64,000 nucleotides of DNA, from NCBI GenBank assembly GCA_946407715.1, contig CAMJPH010000003.1:9980-73979 (forward strand). Direction: 5' to 3'. Positions 57,358 to 64,000 of the stretch are shown piece after piece. The DNA is from an uncultured Bacteroidales bacterium. GTDB lineage: Bacteria; Bacteroidota; Bacteroidia; Bacteroidales; WCHB1-69. Position 1 is the first letter of the stretch; every line of letters begins with the position of its first letter. Both the position numbers and the translations under genes were made by a program. A model generated the notes under the pieces. It ran no database searches. It saw only the letters and a program-made list of their open reading frames with translations, and was not told the DNA's origin.

Positions 57358-58437
57358 ATGTCAGAAAAAATTTTATCGAAAGTGAAACCCGGTGTGGTTT
57401 ATGGTAAAGATTTGCAGGAAATCTTCCGCATTGCAAAAGAAAACAAGTTCGCGCTTCCGGCCGTCAACGTGGTCGGCACCGATTCGATCAACGCCGTGAT
57501 GGAGGCCGCCAAGGCGGTGAATTCCCCGGTGATGATCCAGTTCTCCAACGGTGGCGGCGTCTTCTGCGCCGGCAAGTCGCTGAGCAACGACAATCAGCAG
57601 GCGGCCATCCAAGGCTGTATCTCCGGTGCTATGCACATCCACCGCATGGCCGAGATGTACGGCGTGCCCGTGGTGGTACACACCGACCACGCTGCTAAGA
57701 AACTCCTCCCTTGGATCGACGGTCTGTTGGACGAGGGTGAGAAATACTATGCCGCACACGGCAAGCCGCTCTTCAGCTCCCACATGCTCGACCTCTCCGA
57801 AGAACCTCTGAAAGAGAACATTGAGATTTGCAAGAAGTATCTGGTCCGCATGTCCAAGTTGGAGATGACCCTCGAAATAGAGCTCGGTATCACCGGCGGC
57901 GAGGAAGACGGCGTTGATAACACCGGCATCGACAGTGCGCGCCTCTACACGCAACCCGAGGATGTGGCTTACGCTTACGAAGAGCTGAGCAAGATCAGCC
58001 CGAACTTCACCATTGCCGCTTCTTTCGGCAACGTACACGGTGTTTATAAACCCGGTAACGTGAAGTTGGAACCCATCATCCTGCACAACTCCCAGGAGTA
58101 CATCCAGAAGAAGTTCAACACGCAGCCGAATCCCGTGAACTTCGTGTTCCACGGCGGTTCCGGTTCCGAACCCGCCAAGATCAAGGAAGCCATCAGCTAC
58201 GGCGTCATCAAGATGAACATCGACACCGACACGCAATGGGCTTTCTGGGAAGGCGTGATGAAGTACTACAAGAAGAACGAGGCTTACCTGCAAGGCCAGA
58301 TCGGCAACCCCGAAGGCGAGGACAAGCCCAACAAGAAGTACTACGACCCGCGTGCGGTCTTGCGCGAAGGCGAGAAATCCATGGTGGAGCGCCTGAAAGT
58401 GGCGTTCAGCGATCTGAACTGTATTGACAGATTGTAG
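57358..58437 (+). CDS. fbaA: Class II fructose-bisphosphate aldolase
   Basis: Cleaves fructose 1,6-bisphosphate in glycolysis, a zinc enzyme. 359 residues, the long (FbaA-type) class II form. Visible motifs: VNVVGTDSINAVMEAAKAVNSPVMIQFSNGGG, the zinc-ligand VVHTDHAAKKLLPWIDGLL near 104, LELGITGGEEDGVDN near 172 with Glu ligands, NVHGVYKPGNVKL near 224, and FVFHGGSGSEPAKIKEAISYGVIKMNIDTDTQW near 262. The stop TAG opens a heptad array, and a terminator follows. It converges with rnhA. Confidence 0.96.
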   Translation: MSEKILSKVKPGVVYGKDLQEIFRIAKENKFALPAVNVVGTDSINAVMEAAKAVNSPVMIQFSNGGGVFCAGKSLSNDNQQAAIQGCISGAMHIHRMAEMYGVPVVVHTDHAAKKLLPWIDGLLDEGEKYYAAHGKPLFSSHMLDLSEEPLKENIEICKKYLVRMSKLEMTLEIELGITGGEEDGVDNTGIDSARLYTQPEDVAYAYEELSKISPNFTIAASFGNVHGVYKPGNVKLEPIILHNSQEYIQKKFNTQPNPVNFVFHGGSGSEPAKIKEAISYGVIKMNIDTDTQWAFWEGVMKYYKKNEAYLQGQIGNPEGEDKPNKKYYDPRAVLREGEKSMVERLKVAFSDLNCIDRL

Positions 58438-58572
58438 TTGGCTTTTGGCTTTTAGCTTTTGGCTAATGGCTATAAAAAAAGGCTATTCGTTTTGGTTTTG
58501 CCAAAAATGAATAGCCTTTTTAGCTAAATGTCGAAAGCTAATAGCTAACGGCCAATAGCTAACAGCCAACTA
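58435..58572. repeat. Symmetric heptad arrays at the convergent fba and rnhA stop codons
   Basis: The fba side: gttggct, tttggct, tttagct, tttggct, aatggct (58437-58471), starting TAGTTGGCT at the stop. The rnhA side on the minus strand also starts TAGTTGGCT at its own stop (58572 leftward), with agctaat, agctaac, ggccaat, agctaac, agccaac on the plus strand (58536-58570). The two arrays are inverted copies and flank the shared terminator. Confidence 0.9.
58476..58521. terminator. Bidirectional terminator between fba and rnhA
   Basis: AAAAAGGCTATTC pairs with GAATAGCCTTTTT, extended by TTTTGG/CCAAAA; A-run on the left and T-run on the right allow use in both directions. Confidence 0.9.
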
Positions 58573-59211
58573 CTTCCTTCCGAAATCCGCCGGAATCTCC
58601 CCCCACAGCGGTGTGTTCCATTTATAAATCGGGGTGGTGTATTCGTTGTTCTTCAGCCACTGCTCGGCGCGTTGCAGCATGTCGATGACCTCCTCGTTCT
58701 CCTCGGTGGGCAGAATCACGGAGTTGTGCTTCTTCTTGCGCACCCATGAGAGGGCGGTCATGCTGTCGGTGTAGATGGGGATATCGTAGCCCTTCTGTTT
58801 GATGAGGGCGAGACCGTGTACGATGGCCAAGAATTCGCCCACGTTGTTGGTGGCGCGGGGGAACGGCCCCTTGTGGAACCACTCCTGTCCGGTCTCGGTA
58901 TAGACACCGCGGTACTCCATCACCTTCGTCACGGAATTCCACGCCGCATCCACCGACAGGCTGCGTAGAATCGGTTTTGGCTGATCCTGCAGCAATAGCA
59001 GCTGCTTGGCGGAGTTGTTGGGCGAGGGATGGCTCTTGTAGAACTTCTCGTAACCCTGCTTGAAGGCGGCTTCGGCCTCCGCCTTGCTCTCGAAAGACTT
59101 GTACTTGGCGTTCTCGAACTGATAGACCTGCTGTTTGCAGTCGTTCCAGTTGTCATAAACGCCGGGAGTCTTGCCCACCCAAACCACGTAATATTTTTGT
59201 TGCTTTGCCAT
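58570..59211 (-). CDS. rnhA: Ribonuclease H1 with N-terminal viroplasmin domain
   Basis: Degrades RNA in RNA-DNA hybrids. 213 residues. The N-terminal viroplasmin/HBD-type domain (KYYVVWVGKTPGVYDNWNDCKQQVYQFENAKYKSFESKAEAEAAF, 6-50) binds hybrid. The catalytic domain has the four carboxylates: Asp in LSVDAAWN, Glu in NNVGEFLAI, Asp in PIYTDSMTALSW, and a C-terminal Asp in WGEIPADFGRK. Length and order are typical for the Bacteroidota type. It converges with fba and shares the terminator region. Confidence 0.94.
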   Translation of the reverse strand: MAKQQKYYVVWVGKTPGVYDNWNDCKQQVYQFENAKYKSFESKAEAEAAFKQGYEKFYKSHPSPNNSAKQLLLLQDQPKPILRSLSVDAAWNSVTKVMEYRGVYTETGQEWFHKGPFPRATNNVGEFLAIVHGLALIKQKGYDIPIYTDSMTALSWVRKKKHNSVILPTEENEEVIDMLQRAEQWLKNNEYTTPIYKWNTPLWGEIPADFGRK

Positions 59212-59310
59212 TCTTCAAATTTGTTATTTTTGCCGCCGGTTTCTCCGAAAATTTTGGACGGCAAAGGTACACAAATTTCGGATTTGCAAAAACCGAATAT
59301 GAATACGTCG

Positions 59311-59338
59311 GTAGAGACGTTTCATGAAACGTCTCTAC
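59311..59338. repeat. 28-bp palindromic element, copy 3 (perfect)
   Basis: GTAGAGACG, then TTTCATGAAA, then CGTCTCTAC; self-complementary over all 28 bases. It lies in the gap upstream of both rnhA and gldH. Confidence 0.85.
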
Positions 59339-59381
59339 ATCAACAAAAAACATTTATAATGGGTCGATAAAAATATTGAAT

Positions 59382-59903
59382 ATGATAAAAATAAATCTCA
59401 AACAAGGATTTTTAGCGGTGATTGCTGCCGTTGTGCTGATTTCAACTCTGGTTTCTTGCGAGCCCCACTCAAAGAAACACGTTTGCAAGAACTTTTCTAT
59501 CGAGGTGACCCACCCGTTCCAAAACACCAACTGGGCTTTCGAGGAGGAGGTATTAGATTTCTCATTTGACATTGAGGACACCACTACACTTTTCGACATT
59601 TCGCTCGTGTTGCTCTATGACACCGTGGTGAACACGTTGAAAGACATTCCGTTATCCCTCACGCTCAGCACCCCCGACGGAATGAAATCGTTCTCCCAGA
59701 GCCATTTCCTGCTCTCCCGTAAGGAAAACAAAGACATCCGTCCTACAGGCAAAGGCAATGGCGCGGAAGCGGAAGTTGTGGTTTATCCGAAACGTAAGTT
59801 CAAGGTTCCGGGCACCTACACGCTCACCGTCTATCGTCGCGCCGAAAAGGCCGATAATTACGGGTTCGAGAGTCTGAGCACTAAGGTGACTGTGGCTAAA
59901 TGA
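59382..59903 (+). CDS. gldH: GldH-like gliding-motility lipoprotein
   Basis: Outer-membrane or periplasmic lipoprotein; in Flavobacterium GldH is needed for gliding, and it is widely kept in T9SS-bearing Bacteroidota. 173 residues from ATG 59382 (an upstream TTG at 59376 is less likely). Lipobox LISTLVSC marks a mature N-terminal Cys. The body is a beta-sandwich-like sequence (NWAFEEEVLDFSFDIEDTTTLFDISLVLLYDTV, PLSLTLSTPDG, GTYTLTVYRRAE) with the conserved F-x-F-x-I-x-D-T phrase of GldH. The C-terminal half is less typical, so the call is probable rather than certain. Presence alongside two T9SS cargo genes is consistent. Confidence 0.65.
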   Translation: MIKINLKQGFLAVIAAVVLISTLVSCEPHSKKHVCKNFSIEVTHPFQNTNWAFEEEVLDFSFDIEDTTTLFDISLVLLYDTVVNTLKDIPLSLTLSTPDGMKSFSQSHFLLSRKENKDIRPTGKGNGAEAEVVVYPKRKFKVPGTYTLTVYRRAEKADNYGFESLSTKVTVAK

Positions 59904-59911
59904 TTTCTGTG

Positions 59912-61081
59912 TCAATCATTTAACTCCACCATAACGGCATAATGTGTTGATTCTGTAATCGGGTTCAGCGCCATCGTGCCGGACCACCACAGCCCGTCAT
60001 GCAATAGTATTTGTCCCATTGGTAGAGACGCAAAATTTTGCGTCTCTACATGGCCATGTGTCCCAACATCACCGTGCAATTTCATCACCCCTCGCACAAT
60101 CCGAAACGTGCCCCGCGACTCGGGATGGCAATACCGTGCATAGATGTCGTGCGCCGCCAACCCCATCGTCTTCCGCAGGTTCACCTCCACGAAAGGATGC
60201 AGCTTGTATGTTCCATCTTCTTGATAGACAAACATATCGACACCAGCGTCACCGTTATAATGCGGGGCTATCTCTTGTCGTAGAAAATCGCTGACGAGCG
60301 ACTTGACGGCAGCCAGCTCCTCTATATCAACATAACGGGCCAGAGCCAGTAGAATCTTGGAATCCGGCATCAGCAGGTTGCCGCCGTAGCCGTAATGCTC
60401 GGTTCTGAAGAGCGAATAGCCCCGGAAGACAACCTCCCCATTCCGGCATTCGAATTCCATAGCAAAGTCTTGGACCGCTGTATATTGCTTTTCCGCCAAA
60501 ATGCCGCCCTGCCGTTTCAGGACGCCGCCGCACTGCCGGAGCAGGGTGGGGGAGCAATCTCCGTGCGCGTACAGGTGTCCACGCCCGTTTCCCGAATACG
60601 GCGACTTGAAGATGACATCCTTCTTCCGTTTCACGAAACTCTCAATCTGTTGGAGATCAGTCAAGTATGAAGGAGGGGCGGGTAGAACTTCCGGATGAGG
60701 GTGCTTGTCGTGGAGGAACTTCATCGCCGCGATGGTGGTTTTGCGGTGCGCCAACTCGCGGAGCTTCGACAGCTGCGCATCCGTCGGGAGCAAATTGTCC
60801 GGAATCCCGATGCGACGCAGCTGATAGACCGCCGCCGCGTCCCATCCCCAAGGGGTTATCTTCGTGATGTGGTCCGCGTTCTCCGACGGGGCGAAATTCT
60901 TCTGGAATTCCTTTCCGAAAGGACGGTAGGCGTCCAGCACAACCGCCTCGTCCTCCGCCAGATACCGCATGAAAGGCGCGCAGTCGTAGGCGAACTGCGC
61001 CGCCGACCGCAACGCCACAAACTGCGGTTGGTTGTCCGCCAGTGCGTAGTCGTGTTCGGGGTTGAAGAGGAGGAGCTGCAT
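59912..61081 (-). CDS. ATP-grasp-like protein of unknown function
   Basis: 389 residues, no named family known to me. The start MQLLLFNPEHDYALADNQPQF is a phrase I recall from uncharacterised Bacteroidota proteins. The middle looks like an ATP-grasp fold: VIFKSPYSGNGRGHLYA near 155 (lysine and glycine-rich loop), AVQDFAMEFECRNGEVVFRGYSLF near 205, GVDMFVYQEDG near 285, and HPFVEVNLRKTMG near 298 with the E-x-N metal-binding pair. A carboxylate-amine ligase activity is therefore possible. The C-terminal tail contains HGHVETQNFASLPM, encoded by an inserted 28-bp palindrome at 60022. It converges with gldH, eight bases apart. Confidence 0.65.
   Translation of the reverse strand: MQLLLFNPEHDYALADNQPQFVALRSAAQFAYDCAPFMRYLAEDEAVVLDAYRPFGKEFQKNFAPSENADHITKITPWGWDAAAVYQLRRIGIPDNLLPTDAQLSKLRELAHRKTTIAAMKFLHDKHPHPEVLPAPPSYLTDLQQIESFVKRKKDVIFKSPYSGNGRGHLYAHGDCSPTLLRQCGGVLKRQGGILAEKQYTAVQDFAMEFECRNGEVVFRGYSLFRTEHYGYGGNLLMPDSKILLALARYVDIEELAAVKSLVSDFLRQEIAPHYNGDAGVDMFVYQEDGTYKLHPFVEVNLRKTMGLAAHDIYARYCHPESRGTFRIVRGVMKLHGDVGTHGHVETQNFASLPMGQILLHDGLWWSGTMALNPITESTHYAVMVELND
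60022..60049. repeat. 28-bp palindromic element, copy 4 (perfect, inside a coding sequence)
   Basis: GTAGAGACG, then CAAAATTTTG, then CGTCTCTAC; fully self-complementary. It lies within the ATP-grasp-like ORF about 110 bases from its stop, without breaking the frame. Confidence 0.9.
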
Positions 61082-61195
61082 GATGTGATAAGACGTTTAT
61101 ACAATGTAAAACGATGGAGAAAATGGTGATAAGTGAATTGGACGATGGAAGATTGTAGGCGTTTGAAGACATCATATTCGTTGGACGGAGAGTTG

Positions 61196-62551
61196 TCACA
61201 CTTTTCTCACAAACAGTTGTGCATTCTCGAATTTCGTGACTTTTATGTGGTCATTCGGATTGGCGAAACCGTGTTCGATGGTGGCATCCAGTATCTCGCC
61301 GTCTATGTTAATCTTCCCTGATGGACGGAGGATGGTTTGAGCAACTCCCTCTTTTCCAACATATTGCATAGTGCTCATGTCCTGCGAGGTGAACCCGTGT
61401 TTGCTGTCCAAGCCGGTGCGCAAAGCCAACGAACCGAAGCGCGTCTCTGCGAGAATCAGTTTCTTGCCAAGCCACAACGACAGGAAGAAGCCTGCCAATG
61501 TGCTGACCAGCACCAATATTGTCATCTTGCTGATATGGGCGGGGGCATTGAACTCGGGATTGAAGCTGAACTTGAAACCGACATTAAACACTAAAGTGAG
61601 AATGAGTGAGGCGATGACGAGTACAATGCCGGAGATGCCTGCGACCCCGAAACCTGGAATGACGAAAAATTCTAACATCAGCAGGACGATGCCGGCAAGG
61701 AAAATCAGAATCTCCCAGTGTGCTGCGAGACCTTCAAGATAATGCGGCGCAAAGAACAGTAGGGCGGCAGTGAGGGCAATGATAGAAGGCAACCCTAACC
61801 CCGGAGCCTGCAATTCAAACCATATTCCTCCCACGATACACATTATTAGTATTCCGCTCACAACTGGATTCACAAGGAAATTGATGATTTTCTCGATAGG
61901 GGAAAGCTCCTGCTCCGTGATAATGGGTTGTTCGACGCCAGCTTGTTCCAAAGCCTCCTCCCTGCTACGCACCACGCTTTCGCAAAACCCGTTTCTTACC
62001 GCCTCTTCGGAGGTGAATGTCAGTACTTTGCCAGAATCGCTGACACCAGGGATTTTAACGTCGGGATCCACCATGGCCTGCGCGATGTTAGGATTGCGGC
62101 CATTGTGTTCGGCCGTGGTACGCATGAGTGAGCGCATGTACGATTGGTACTTGTCAGGCAACACCTGACCGGTCTGGTCAACCACGGAGGCCGCCCCGAT
62201 GGAGGCGCCGGGCATCATATAGATGCTGTCGCATGCGATGGAGATCAAAGCGCCGGCGGAAGCTGCGTTGTTGTTGATGAAGACGATTGTCGGCACTTTG
62301 GTGTTGAGCAACAAAGTGCGGATTTTGTCGGCGGCATCAAGTTCCCCGCCGAAGGTGTTCAGCTCCAAGAACAGATAGTCGAATTTTTTTTCTTCCGCCT
62401 CCTTCACCGCCTTCTCGGTCAACCTTAGGGCTGGCTTGGAAATGTTATCGTCAATTTTGTAGTAATAAACCTGTGTTTTCTGTGCCGAAATGGTCAGGCA
62501 CATAAGCATCAAGGCAATGCCGCTCACAATGATTCTATGTTTTTTTTTCAT
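61196..62551 (-). CDS. nfeD: NfeD-type membrane serine protease (ClpP class)
   Basis: Membrane protease/scaffold of the long NfeD family. 451 residues: signal peptide (MKKKHRIIVSGIALMLMCLTISA), a ClpP-like serine protease domain (about 30-230; FLELNTFGGELDAADKIRTLL, the catalytic Ser in NNNAASAGALISIACD and a Lys further on near the MPGASIGAA segment), then four to five transmembrane helices (about 235-370) and a C-terminal OB-fold (GKEGVAQTILRPSGKINIDGEILDATIEHGF). The usual partner, a stomatin/flotillin-like gene (floA), is not adjacent. Substrate is unknown. Confidence 0.9.
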   Translation of the reverse strand: MKKKHRIIVSGIALMLMCLTISAQKTQVYYYKIDDNISKPALRLTEKAVKEAEEKKFDYLFLELNTFGGELDAADKIRTLLLNTKVPTIVFINNNAASAGALISIACDSIYMMPGASIGAASVVDQTGQVLPDKYQSYMRSLMRTTAEHNGRNPNIAQAMVDPDVKIPGVSDSGKVLTFTSEEAVRNGFCESVVRSREEALEQAGVEQPIITEQELSPIEKIINFLVNPVVSGILIMCIVGGIWFELQAPGLGLPSIIALTAALLFFAPHYLEGLAAHWEILIFLAGIVLLMLEFFVIPGFGVAGISGIVLVIASLILTLVFNVGFKFSFNPEFNAPAHISKMTILVLVSTLAGFFLSLWLGKKLILAETRFGSLALRTGLDSKHGFTSQDMSTMQYVGKEGVAQTILRPSGKINIDGEILDATIEHGFANPNDHIKVTKFENAQLFVRKV

Positions 62552-62596
62552 ATTTTATGGATTCTGTAAAGGGGCTGCGAAGATAGGATTTTTTCT

Positions 62597-62604
62597 TATT
62601 TTTG
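62597..62604 (+). promoter_or_regulatory. -7 promoter element for the nitroreductase gene
   Basis: TATTTTTG, 21 bases before ATG 62625. Confidence 0.7.
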
Positions 62605-62624
62605 CACCGCGAAAATAGTGAATT

Positions 62625-63452
62625 ATGAATAAGGAAGATTCTTCAGTTTCCGTATGCCCTCATTGCAAGGGCGTTGGCGTGATAAAAAACGATTACAACC
62701 CCACCTTGGAGACCCTCTTCAACCACGTGAGCGTGCGTGAGTACAGTGACCGTCCCGTGGATGATGAAACCCTGAACTTGATTCTCAAGGCGGCGTGCAG
62801 CGGCTCCACGATGGGTAACATGCAGCTGTTCAGTGTCATTGTGACCCGCGATGAGGCGATGAAGGCCAAGCTCGCGCCGTTCCACTTCAACCAGCCGATG
62901 GCGACCTCCGCGCCGGTAATCCTCACCTTCTGCGCCGACTTCCGCCGGTTCAACCAGTACTGCCGGTTCCGCGATGCCAACACCGATGCCTACAGCAACC
63001 TGCAGTCCTACCATTGGGCCGTCACCGACGCACTCATCGCCGCCCAGAACGCCTGCGTGGCCGCCGAAGCCCTCGGACTCGGCTTCGTCTGGCTCGGCAC
63101 CATCACCTACAACGTCGATAAGTTCGTGGAGACGCTGCAGTTGCCCAAACATGTAATCCCCGTGGCCTGCATCCCGATGGGCTATCCCGTGAAGAAGCCC
63201 GCTCTGACGCAGAAGCTGCCTGTGGAGACCTTTGTACACAGAGAGGTTTACCACGACTACGATGAACAGCGCATCGACGAGCTTTACCACGAAAAGGAGA
63301 ACTCCGAGGAGACAAAGCAGATTCTCGCCGAGAACCCCGACTGTGACAATCTCGCGCAGGTCTTTACCAAGCACCGCTACACCCAGCCCGACAACGAGCA
63401 TTTTGCACAGGTGCTGAAAGAGACATTGGAACGGCAAGGGTTTGCGGTTTAA
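62625..63452 (+). CDS. Nitroreductase family FMN protein (NfsA-like) with N-terminal CxxC
   Basis: NAD(P)H-dependent flavin reductase; natural substrate unknown. 275 residues. The FMN-binding pattern is SVREYSDRPVDDETLNLILKAACSGSTMGNMQLFSVIV (30-67), with NAQNACVAAEALGLGFVWLGTI-like text near 145-168 and PVACIPMGYPVKKPAL near 185. Ahead of the domain, residues 8-20 read VCPHCKGVGVI, a single CxxCxGxG half-finger as in DnaJ zinc modules; its purpose is unclear. The C-terminal 75 residues are charged and helical (RIDELYHEKENSEETKQ). Confidence 0.88.
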   Translation: MNKEDSSVSVCPHCKGVGVIKNDYNPTLETLFNHVSVREYSDRPVDDETLNLILKAACSGSTMGNMQLFSVIVTRDEAMKAKLAPFHFNQPMATSAPVILTFCADFRRFNQYCRFRDANTDAYSNLQSYHWAVTDALIAAQNACVAAEALGLGFVWLGTITYNVDKFVETLQLPKHVIPVACIPMGYPVKKPALTQKLPVETFVHREVYHDYDEQRIDELYHEKENSEETKQILAENPDCDNLAQVFTKHRYTQPDNEHFAQVLKETLERQGFAV

Positions 63453-64000
63453 ATGTAATGTTGGACGAAAGAGAGAATGTTTGTGGTGAAAAGTTTGTGA
63501 ATCAATGGAATAAGTGCGTTTTTTTTGTTTTGGGCGAGCCGGCGCGGCTGTAGAGGCATCTGTGTCCCGCAGATGTAGAGATGCTGTGCGCAACGTCTCT
63601 GCGGTTTTCTCCGTTCCTTTTCGCCGCCGCGCCGTCGGGCTTTCCGTTCCAATGTTTTTGGCTTAACACGCACCACCATTCCGCGAGACGCGAAGCGTCA
63701 AGCGGAACCTCCGTCTCGCCAGGGAACGCATTCCCGCCAAAAACATTTCCACTGCAATCCCTCTCGCACGCCCGTCCGGACTCACTCCCCGTTTCGCGGC
63801 GAACTCTCCAATCCCCTCGCACGCGCCTTATTCCCGCGCCGCGAACCCTGCGGTCCGGAACATTCTCATAGGAGCCGCCTCCGAATTCTATTTTATGATA
63901 TATGCCTTTCACCATCGGTAACAGAGAATAACGAAGGCGGGTGAAGTGCGTATTCCGGCGATACCCGTTCACCAATTCCGATGATATCCGTTCACTCGGA
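63453..64000. other. 548-base terminal stretch without a credible gene
   Basis: After the nitroreductase stop an AT-rich 90 bases leads to palindrome copy 5 and then to GC-rich text (63603-63880) with many CGC words, including the stem-like GAGACGCGAAGCGTC. A stop-free minus-strand frame (63502-63975) is Arg/Gly-rich without domain signs, and I regard it as noncoding. The block looks like a dispersed intergenic element or an eroded gene. Confidence 0.5.
63575..63602. repeat. 28-bp palindromic element, copy 5 (diverged)
   Basis: GTAGAGATG, then CTGTGCGCAA, then CGTCTCTGC; the same length and phase as the perfect copies with several changes. A further half-like sequence (GTAGAGGCATC) lies about 25 bases upstream. 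Confidence 0.65.

Noticed and set aside
59376..59381. TTG start for gldH
   Set aside because: ATG two codons later gives the same lipoprotein signal peptide and is the simpler start.
63502..63975. 157-residue minus-strand ORF at the window end
   Set aside because: Arg/Gly-rich text without domain or signal; it crosses a palindrome copy and looks like translated intergenic repeat.

Overview
The window looks like a chromosomal segment of a Bacteroidales (Bacteroidota) bacterium. Many genes start about 20-90 bases downstream of the Bacteroidota -7 promoter word TAnnTTTG, and Shine-Dalgarno sequences are mostly absent. Family content agrees: type IX secretion (T9SS) sorting domains on a subtilase and on a 2405-residue surface protein, a GldH-like lipoprotein, GLPGLI and FISUMP domains, DUF3822 next to rsmD, a short LptE next to a sigma-54 activator, and a viroplasmin-type RNase H. 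I cannot place it below order level. Gene order reads as ordinary chromosome with one restriction-modification insert; no insertion sequence, prophage, rRNA or CRISPR array is visible.

Layout: 1-4.7 kb (minus) holds a cut-off wecB, a secreted PNGase F-like glycosidase, tadA, nth and a membrane LytTR regulator. 4.8-6.6 kb is a plus-strand acyl-CoA synthetase. 6.8-20.8 kb (minus) holds rplY, nadA, rseP, pyrF, an orphan response regulator, the giant repeat-rich surface protein and its FISUMP neighbour. 21-30 kb (plus) holds gdhA, a split dnaX, a T9SS subtilase, relA/spoT and three small envelope-stress-like genes. 30-34.9 kb (minus) holds tRNA-Val, an outer-membrane barrel, pth, rsmD, DUF3822, a membrane protein, a deoxynucleoside kinase, folK and a 49-residue ORF. 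35-58 kb (plus) holds a HerA-like ATPase, a Dcm/Eco29kI-type R-M pair, ansA, cutC, a transglutaminase-like protein, DPP4, HdrB/HdrA-like proteins, an esterase-LysM protein, a sigma-54 activator with lptE, an MFS carrier with a GH92 mannosidase, thrS and fba. 58.5-64 kb holds rnhA, gldH, an ATP-grasp-like unknown, nfeD and a nitroreductase.

Working together: PNGase F-like, MFS, GH92 and DPP4/subtilase proteins point to use of host or dietary glycoproteins; PNGase F would release N-glycans, GH92 would trim mannose, and peptidases would take the protein part, with gdhA and ansA handling amino-acid nitrogen. This is inference.

The most unusual signal is between genes. At about twenty places there are degenerate tandem repeats with a period of exactly 7 bases. 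The word differs from site to site, but the arrays repeatedly start in or at the stop codon of a gene, and several contain an inverted arm that could fold into a long hairpin. A second element is a 28-bp palindrome present five times, once inside a coding sequence. A third is a roughly 75-bp GC-rich dispersed repeat present three times. Other items worth checking are the frame-split dnaX, a TTTG microsatellite that places a small secreted ORF out of frame, and a restriction gene whose end runs into ansA.
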